Origin: CAYNFH01 sp964396385
GTDB taxonomy: Bacteria > Armatimonadota > Chthonomonadetes > Chthonomonadales > CAJBBX01
Assembly: GCA_964396385.1 (NCBI GenBank)
Contig: CAYNFH010000073.1
Location: 1-26,227 of the forward strand
Length of the DNA: 26,227 nt
Direction of reading: 5' to 3'
Numbering within the stretch: position 1 is the first letter of the stretch; each line of letters starts with the position of its first letter. The position numbers and the translations under genes were made by a program. A model generated the notes under the pieces. The model had not been told where the DNA came from and did no database searches. It saw only the letters and a list, made by a program, of their open reading frames with translations. Shown here in pieces: positions 13,817-20,700 of this stretch.

Positions 13817-14568
13817 TCATCGTGCCGGGGTAAACACCGACTCCTGCGCCCGCCGGAACCCTTCGTGCGTCGGAACCTCAACGACTAAGCTGAATCCGCC
13901 TCCTGCTGCTGGTGCAAAGGAGACCCTGGCGGGATCCGGCAGCCGCTGCCGCCGCATAGCGATATCGTGTTCCTTACCGTTGCGGCGTACAGTGATGCGA
14001 AAGGTGCTACCGACCGGACCGCGCCTGCTGCCGAAGAAGTCTGGCCCCATCTTGCCGGCGGAATACGGCGCCCCCTCTATCCGCGTGATGACATCACCGG
14101 TGCGCACGCCCGCTCTGTCGGCAGGACTGCCCGCTTGGACTTGCCCTACCACGAACAGGTCATCCTTAACAGTCGCGGCGTAGAATCCGACGCGGCCGAG
14201 CTGGTCCGTCACGAACTTACCAACCACCCCCCGCCCTGAATCGTGGCTGTTATCTCGATGGGCAGATCCTGAGCTCCCACGAAGCTCCACAGGTGGTAGT
14301 TGTGGGCCAGCGGGTCATAGCCGAACACGATGGACTGGGACTCCCTCCCGTCCTCCTCAAACACCAGCCGGAGGTGGCGGCCTCCCGGCATCCACGAACC
14401 GGTGGCGTGGTCATGTGCTTCCGTCTTTGAGCCGGCCGGCCGATAGTCGCGGCGGATCACGTCAAAGCGGCCAACCATGAACGCCAGCGGCGCCATCTCC
14501 GGCGTTGGCTGAATCGCCGGAGCCTGCACGCCAAGCGCGAGCAAGATCAGTCCGATATGTGCAATCAA
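13817..14568 (-). pseudogene. DUF1579-like + PDZ protein gene split by a one-base shift in a G run
   Basis: The first part starts at TTG 14568 (AAGGAG about 9 bases upstream). It has a short signal-like stretch (IAHIGLILLALGVQ) and a DUF1579-like fold (LAFMVGRFDVIRRDY, GSWMPGGRHLRLVF, FGYDPLAHNYHLWSFVG). It ends ...ATIQGGGWLVSS and a stop at 14209. The other frame continues at once as VVGKFVTDQLGRVGFYAATV. It goes on into a PDZ domain (VQAGSPADRAGVRTGDVITRIEGAP, GPVGSTFRITVRRNG), ending at 13817. One extra G in the G6 run (plus-strand C6 at 14227-14232) would join both into a 250-residue protein. It is therefore a frameshifted gene, a slippage-controlled gene, or a sequencing error. Confidence 0.7.
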
Positions 14569-14678
14569 TGTCGCTTCTCCTTCAGACCGGGTGCGCGGCC
14601 TATTGCTCTGCGCACGGGATCGCATGAACGGAACGCCCGTGCCTCCGGTTGAATGCTCTTCATCAGCTGGCGGCGCTA

Positions 14679-14755
14679 CGCCCCGTGTCCGCCTACGCGG
14701 ACACTCGGCCGCCGGCCACCCAGCGCCGGACCTAAGTCCGAGCGCACGTACCGTT
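14679..14755 (-). repeat. Dispersed ~85-bp repeat, copy 2
   Basis: The reverse complement of this segment matches 10868-10954, with shared CGGACT-AGGTCC, GCTGGGTG, GCGGCCGAGTGTCCGC and GCGGACACG blocks, and a few short gaps. Both copies contain the GTGTCCGC/GCGGACAC hairpin. This copy lies between the PEP-CTERM remnant and the DUF1579-like gene, among degraded genes. Confidence 0.65.
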
Positions 14756-15098
14756 ACGACGAACTTCCCGCCTCCTGGCCAGCGGAACACTGTCGCCCAT
14801 AGGCGTTTGTCCGGCCGGTCATATCGGCCGGACAAACGCATAAAAGCTGACGCCTCCCGCGCCGGAAACGCGTCCCCAGGCCCAGGAGGACCGGCAGCCC
14901 ACCCATGCCCATCATGGCGAGCGAAGAGCCTTCTGGTGTAACGGCTTGCGGCGCATAGCTGCCGATAGAGACATCCTTCAGCAGCAGATAGTCGCCGGCT
15001 GGCGCCTGGAACTGTACATTCGTGATGGCGTCGGTTGATGTAATCCCGATGAAATCGCTTTCGGGGACTAGCTCGTGGGCCGCGATCGCGAGGTCTGA
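14754..15098 (-). pseudogene. C-terminal remnant of a PEP-CTERM-like surface protein
   Basis: The minus-strand frame reads HELVPESDFIGITSTDA, a further beta-rich stretch ending LLLKDVSIGSYAPQAV, then TPEGSSLAMMGMGG, a hydrophobic stretch (LPVLLGLG) and RFRRGRR. This order (PEP/PEG box, membrane segment, basic cluster) is a PEP-CTERM sorting tail, which directs exosortase-linked export. No start codon or N-terminal domain precedes it: it emerges from the 3' end of the SnoaL-like gene in another frame. After the basic cluster the frame runs 29 further residues through the hairpin repeat at 14803-14839 before stopping at 14754, where an intact tail would stop almost at once. It is best read as a decayed fragment. 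Confidence 0.65.
14803..14839. repeat. Perfect 15-bp hairpin at the end of the PEP-CTERM remnant
   Basis: GCGTTTGTCCGGCCG (14803-14817) and its exact reverse complement (14825-14839) enclose a 7-base loop. Sixteen bases of one arm with its loop edge, ATCGGCCGGACAAACG, also occur in lnt at 4882-4897, so the sequence is a dispersed element rather than only a local terminator. There is a short A-run on the plus strand but no T-run on the minus strand. Confidence 0.6.
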
Positions 15099-15637
15099 GG
15101 CCCGGTAATCATCTCGCGCCGGCCGTTGATAGCGTGGAAAGCACCGGCCAGAATAGCCATGTGCTGAAGCTTCCATCCGTCTGCGCTCCGCACGTACGTC
15201 AGTCGTACAGGTCCGTCCCAGCGGAAGGGTACGCGCTTCATGTAAGTTGGCGAGGAAGCATCGGGATCCACAATCTTCCCCGTGGCGACCCAGTGGACGT
15301 ACACCTGCGCCGTGTCGCCCTGCACATCGATCCTCTGGAAGCGAGAGGTCGCAGACCGAAGCTGGCGGTTTGCAAAGACGCCGCGAATGCGAGTCAGCGA
15401 AGCGGCGTGGTCTTCGACCTTGCCGCTTCCAAAGGATTCCGTGTAATCGGGTGCGAGGAGCTTCAGATACTCGTCATAGTTACTGCGGACCCAGGCGGCG
15501 TCGCGGGCCTTCTACACGCGCTCGATCTCTTGCCGGACGGCCTTCTGCCCGGGCTGCGACGGCGCGGCGGACGCGGTCTGTACGAAGAGGGCCAGCAGCC
15601 CCAGCGCTGCAGTAGCCATTGGCGTTCGGTGCTTCAT
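15068..15637 (-). pseudogene. SnoaL-like (DUF4440) secreted protein gene with in-frame amber codon
   Basis: From ATG 15637 (GGAGG 6 bases upstream) the frame gives a signal peptide (MKHRTPMATAALGLLALFVQTASA) and helix QKAVRQEIERV. It then meets TAG at 15514-15512 (codon 42). The same frame resumes with KARDAAWVRSNYDEYLKLLAPDYTESFG, then a GDTAQVYVHWVATGK stretch, and ends VRSADGWKLQHMAIL..., a normal SnoaL/NTF2-like fold. Without the TAG it would be 189 residues. SnoaL-like proteins often have Tyr at this position and TAC-to-TAG is one step, so a nonsense mutation is likely. A sequencing error or readthrough is possible. It lies 33 bases after the kelch gene. Confidence 0.75.
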
Positions 15638-15670
15638 GTCACTCCTCCCTGGCCACTCAGGCCAGCGTGT

Positions 15671-17041
15671 CTACGGCGTGAAGATCCAGGCGTCGCCCAG
15701 GGAGTTCTGGTCGGAGGCGATGTTGTGCGCGTCCCACTGGAGGCCGCCTACCACCAGCACCGTGCCGTTGGGCAGCGTCACGTTAATCAGCTCGTGCCGG
15801 GTGGTGAAGGTCACCGGCTCTGGGGTCACGCTGCCGCTCGCAGCGCCGGTAGTTTGGTTGAGCTGCACGCTGATGAGGACCGGAGAGACAATGGTCCGGC
15901 CGGACTGCACCGGGTTGTCCAGGCTCGGGATCAGGGAGTCCCAGCCGCCCACCACCAGCACCTCATCGCGGCCGGCGACCTGCGCCGCTCCGTGGTCCAT
16001 TCGGGAACCGTCATTCGTGCCGGGCGTGCTCATGTGCAGGAGGTTGGAGGAGGCATCGGTGAGCAGGCTCCAGTTGTACTGGGAGACGCCGTCCCAGACG
16101 CCTATCTCGATGGTGTCGTCCGTCTGCCATGGGCCGGTGACGCCGGCTGGCGGGGGGCCATCCGGGTAGGTCCAGAAGCCGCCGGTCACCAGCAGCACGG
16201 GGAAGCCGTTGTAGGTGGAGTTCAGCGCCGTGAGCGTGTGCCGGAACCGGGCGTGCTGGAGCGGGGCGCCGGTTCGCCACGTGCCGCTAGCCGGGCTGTA
16301 GTACTCCACGGAGGCCGTCGAGTAGTTGGCATTGCTGCCGGAGGTGCTCGTGCGGCCGCCGGTCACCATCACCTCGCCGTCCGGCAGCGTGGTCTGGGAG
16401 TGCCCGAACCGCGCATGGCTCATGCTCCCGGCGGTGTAGCTCCACTTGCCGGTGGAGGGGTTGTACAGCTCCGCCGTGTTCTGCACGGTGTTGTAGTTCC
16501 CGTTGTACCCGCCGGAGACCAGCGCCATACCATCTTGGGATGTATGGGAGTTCTGGATGAGCGAGCCGGGGAACTGCTCGCGCGCCGCGTGCAGGCTGCC
16601 TGTGCTGCTCCAGCTTGAGACCTTCCCGCCGGAGGTCGCCCCCAGCTCGCACGTGCCAAACGTGCCGTAGGAGGCGCTGAAGCCGCCCACCGCCAGCAGC
16701 TTGCCGGTGGCGAGCGGGATGAGCGGGAAGTAGCTCCTGCTGTAGCGCATGCTCGGGCCGGATGCAAAGCTGTGGGAGCCGGTGTTGTAGTACTCCGTGG
16801 AGGAGTTGGTGGTGTAGCTGCCGTTGGTAAACGTGCGACCTCCGGCATAGTACACGTTGGCGTTGCCGCTCGTATCCGTGAGCGACACGGTCGCATAGGC
16901 GTCGCGGCGCGTCTTGAGTGCCGAGGGGCTGGTCGCCCCGCTTGCCACCGGCTGCGACCAACCCTGGGCCGCCGCGGAGACCGCGGGGCCACAGACCAGG
17001 ACGAGCGCCAGGGCGCAGAATGAAAGACGGGAAGAGTTCAA
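15671..17041 (-). CDS. Secreted kelch-repeat protein
   Basis: 456-residue exported protein. TTG 17041 starts NSSRLSFCALALVLVCGPAVSAAAQG, a clear signal peptide, with AAAGG upstream. The mature part has five to seven kelch-type repeats with the double-Gly and aromatic signature: YYAGGRT, LLAVGGFSASYG, ALVSGGYNGNYN, VMVTGGRTST, LLVTGGFWTY, VLVVGGWDSL, VLVVGGLQWD. These form a beta-propeller that normally binds protein or sugar partners. Typical spacer words are AELYNPSTGKW and VEYYSPASGTW. The frame is open to 17218, but that part lacks a better start. A minus-strand TACAAT box at 17178-17173 may be the -10. The precise role is unknown. Confidence 0.85.
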   Translation of the reverse strand: MNSSRLSFCALALVLVCGPAVSAAAQGWSQPVASGATSPSALKTRRDAYATVSLTDTSGNANVYYAGGRTFTNGSYTTNSSTEYYNTGSHSFASGPSMRYSRSYFPLIPLATGKLLAVGGFSASYGTFGTCELGATSGGKVSSWSSTGSLHAAREQFPGSLIQNSHTSQDGMALVSGGYNGNYNTVQNTAELYNPSTGKWSYTAGSMSHARFGHSQTTLPDGEVMVTGGRTSTSGSNANYSTASVEYYSPASGTWRTGAPLQHARFRHTLTALNSTYNGFPVLLVTGGFWTYPDGPPPAGVTGPWQTDDTIEIGVWDGVSQYNWSLLTDASSNLLHMSTPGTNDGSRMDHGAAQVAGRDEVLVVGGWDSLIPSLDNPVQSGRTIVSPVLISVQLNQTTGAASGSVTPEPVTFTTRHELINVTLPNGTVLVVGGLQWDAHNIASDQNSLGDAWIFTP

Positions 17042-17291
17042 AGTAGGCAGCCTTTCTTGCGTAGGACGGGGAGGTAAGCGCTGGAATCCGCGAGATCTGC
17101 TGGATCTGGTCCTTGTGGCCGCACCGCCTATCGCGGAGCGTCCTCGATATTCACCCTGAGTGTTGAGTGAGGATTGTACGGGGTCCTTACGCGTACGCCG
17201 GAATAGGTCCGGCTTCAACGGAGGCTAGTGTAAGTGCGGAGACCTGTGCGTGTAAATAGCCCAAAAGAGGTAATTTGCAACACTCCTGGTT

Positions 17292-17633
17292 CTATGGCAG
17301 GAGCAGGCCGAGGCGGATGGCCTGGATGACGGCGGCGGTGCGCGAGCGGACGCGCAGCTTCTTGAAGAGGCTCTTGAAGTGGACCTTTACGGTGAATACA
17401 CTCACGTGGAGCTGTTCCGCGATCTCCCGGTTGGATTCGCACGCCGCCAGGGCGCGCAGGACGGTGATCTCCGCTTCCGTGAGCTGAGCGTCTAAGAGCG
17501 ACGCGACCTCGTAGGCGGCGGACTGCTCCACGCTGGCGCCGGACTGCTCCAGCAGCCGCTCTATGTGCCGTGGAGTGAGGGGATGCCGCACCCGGACGGT
17601 GAGTATGACGCGCTGCTCCCGTGGTGTTTCCAT
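17292..17633 (-). CDS. Small LuxR-family DNA-binding protein
   Basis: 113-residue protein. Residues ~51-112 form a GerE-type helix-turn-helix: LTEAEITVLRALAACESNREIAEQLHVSVFTVKVHFKSLFKKLRV. The highly conserved TVKxHxxxLxxKL stretch is present. The N-terminal 45 residues (METPREQRVILTVRVRHPLTPRHIERLLEQ) do not look like a receiver or PAS domain, so the input is unclear. It lies about 100 bases downstream of the AAA-WD40 gene on the same strand and could be the third gene of that operon, but no ribosome site is obvious before the ATG. Confidence 0.82.
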   Translation of the reverse strand: METPREQRVILTVRVRHPLTPRHIERLLEQSGASVEQSAAYEVASLLDAQLTEAEITVLRALAACESNREIAEQLHVSVFTVKVHFKSLFKKLRVRSRTAAVIQAIRLGLLLP

Positions 17634-17732
17634 GGCCGTGCGAGGAGCAGGATAGCACGAGCGGGTATCATGCGCGTCTCATCGAGGCGGCTGCACAGGT
17701 ATCATCCGAGGCGGAGTTGTGAGACGGACTGA

Positions 17733-20700
17733 CTAAAGTGCGCCGGGGATGTGGAGGGGCAGGTCTGAGAGGCGGAGGGTGCGGCCGTCATTGAGTTGGA
17801 CGCGGGCGTCGGCCCAGACGGAGGGGAGCGAGGGATCTCCGCCCCACTCCTCAACCCGGACGGTAAACGCCCTCGCGCCGCCGAGGTCCACGTCGACGCG
17901 CTGGCCGCTGCCGGGGCCTATCCACGGTGAGCGGTACCGCTCCTTGCCGGGCGCCTGCACGGAAAAGGCCAGCCGCATCTGCCGGTTGGGCCAGGATGAT
18001 GGAGCGGTAGTCCCGACAACCGCGGCGAAGCGCGCGGCGGGCGCGGGCAGCAGGACTAGCAGCCGCGAGCCGGACCTACCCGCGACTCCGTCCCGGAACA
18101 TCTGCAAGCCGATCCGCAGCGCCGCGCCGCCGGAATGGATACTCCTGATGGGATAGTGCGATTCCAGGACCAGGATCTTTGGACCCGGACCGAGCGCGCC
18201 CGCGCAGTCGGCCAGCACGCCCCGCCAGTCCCCCATCTCATATCTGGCTTCCGCCCGTCCCACGCGGCCCCGGGCGCAGCCGGGGTCCAGCTCCAGCACG
18301 CGGCTCAGCCGCCGGCACGCCTCCGCCCAGGCGCCGGCCCCCATGCATCTGTATGCCTCGCGCGCGTACCATGCCCGTTCCTCGCGGCGCAGCGCGGCCG
18401 GCTCTTCCGGCATGCCGCCACGAGTCCAGAGGACCTGGAGATCGGCCGGAGTCAGCCGCTCCAGCCCGCCGCCAGCGTCTATGCGCCGGGCAGCGAGCAT
18501 CTCCGCCACCCGCTCCAGCTCCGGCACGCTCTGGGTGTCGGGTGCCAGCCGGCGCAGCTCAAGGCAGCCGTCGCCGCAGGTAGTTGCGAGCTGCCGGCCG
18601 TCCGGGCTGAAACAGGCGGAGTGCATCTCGTCGCCGCCCGTTATGGGAGGCGATATCGGCTCTCCGGTCGCGGCGTCCCAAAGGCGAGCCGTGTGGTGGA
18701 CGCTGCACGTCAGGGCCAGCCGGCCGTCCGGGCTGATGGCGGCCGAGACCACCCGGCTCCGGTGACGCAGCGGAGACCCGATGGGCGCGCCGGTCGCCGT
18801 GTCCCAGATGCGGGTCTCCCCGCTCCCGTTGGTCTCGCCCCAGGTCACCAGACGCCGGCCGTTCGGGCTGAACTCGACGCCCATCAGGCTGCCGTTCTGG
18901 CAGAGCGGCGGACCGGCTGCGCACGATGGCACGCTCCAGGTCCGTACCGTGCCGTCCACGCCCGCGGTGGCGGCGTACCGCCCATCCGGGCTGAACTGCG
19001 CGGATACGACCGGCGATCCGTGACGAAGGACCCGCGCCGTCTTGCCGGTGCGGAGATCCCAAAGCCGGGCCGTGCCGTCCAGGCCGCAGGTGAGCAGCAT
19101 GCTGCCGCGCGGTTGCGCCGCGACGCCCGTAAGCGTGCCGGAGTGGCCCTTCAGCATCCACACTCTTCGGCCCGTGGCCGCGCTCCATATGTAGCCCGTG
19201 TTGCCGGTGACCGTGGCGAGGAGCCGTCCATCCGAGCTGAAGGCGGCCCGCTTCACGAAGGTCGGATGCCGCATGGAGCAGACCAGCCTGCCGGAACGGG
19301 CGTCCCACACGCGAGCCAGCCCGTCCTGCGAAGCGGTGGCGACATACCGGCCATTCCTGCTGAACACCAGAGCTTCCACCCTGCCGTCGTGATGCAGCAT
19401 CGGCGTGACCGGCTTCCCGGTGAAGGCATCCCAGATACGGGCGCCGTAGTCAAAGTCCGCCGTGGACAGCCGCTTCCCATCGGCACTGAACGCGGCCAGG
19501 TGCCCATTGGCGTACTCCCCTGGCGCCAGGTCCGGCTCCCCATGACGCGCCAGGTCCCACAGCCGGGCGCAGCCGAGTGCATCCACGGTGAGGAGCCGCC
19601 TGCCCTCCGGGCAGAAGGCGAGGGATTCCACCGGACCGCTGTGGATCAGCGGCAGTCCCAACGGCTGCCCGGTCCTGCCGTCCCACAACCGTGCGGTAGA
19701 GTCGTTGCTGGCCGTCGCGAGCCGCCCTCCGTCCGGCGAGAAGCAGACCTGGTTTACCGGGGAAGCGTGTTGGATGGGCCGCCCGATTCTCTGTCCGGTA
19801 ACGGCGTCCCAGAGGCTCGCGGTCCCGTCCACGTTAGCGGTTGCCAAGAAGCGGCCATCCGGGCTGTACTTCACCCTGAGGATTGGCCCTCCGTGCACCA
19901 TGTCGGGCGTGGTGGGCCGCCCTTTCGCGGCGGTCCAGCATCGGGCAACTCCGTTCGCCCCCGCAGTCACCACGGTCCGGCCGTCCGGGCAGAAAGTTGC
20001 CCAGTTAAGGGGCTCCTGTCCGGTGCCCTGGGGCGCGATACTTCCCGTGGCAAGATCCACCACCTGCACAGTGTAAAATGCCCAGGCGGCCGGAATCGTC
20101 CTGAGCGTGCGGAGGAAGGATCGCTCGTCCGGGCTGAACTCCACGTGGGTTACTTTGCCCCAACCGCCCGGGTACAGCCTGTGGGCGCCGGTATCGCCAT
20201 CCCACACCAAGGTGACGCCGCGGTCACCCCCGGTCAAAACGTGGCGGCCGTCCCGGCTGAGCTGCGCGTCGGTGAACTTCTCACCTCCTTGCAGGAGCGG
20301 GGGCCCTACAGGCCTCCCTGTCGTGGCACTCCAGACGCGCGCGCACTGGCCGCCGAACGCGAGGAGGCGGCTGCCGTCCGCGCTCAGGCGGACGTCCCGG
20401 ATCGGCCCCGCCTGCCGGATCGGCGGAGTAATCGGCGCACCGTCCGAGGTCCGGTAGAGGCGCGCCGAGCCGTCCCGGAGGGCCGCAGCCACATACAGAC
20501 CGTCTCTGCTCAGCACGGCCGCGCGGACGCCGAACCAGATCCGCTCCGGCGTGGGGATTTCTCTGAGCAGGCAAGCGATCCGTACGCGGTCCATCGCAGC
20601 GCGGCAGGGCTGGCCGGCATCCTGCTTGAGCGCCTCCACGGACCAGAGCAGCGCAGCGGACAGGTCTCCTTCGTCCATTGCCCGCACGGCGTTCGCCACC

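Noticed and set aside
15134..16618. 494-codon plus-strand frame over the SnoaL and kelch genes
   Set aside because: No domain and no ribosome site. The minus strand has a clear kelch propeller and signal peptide.
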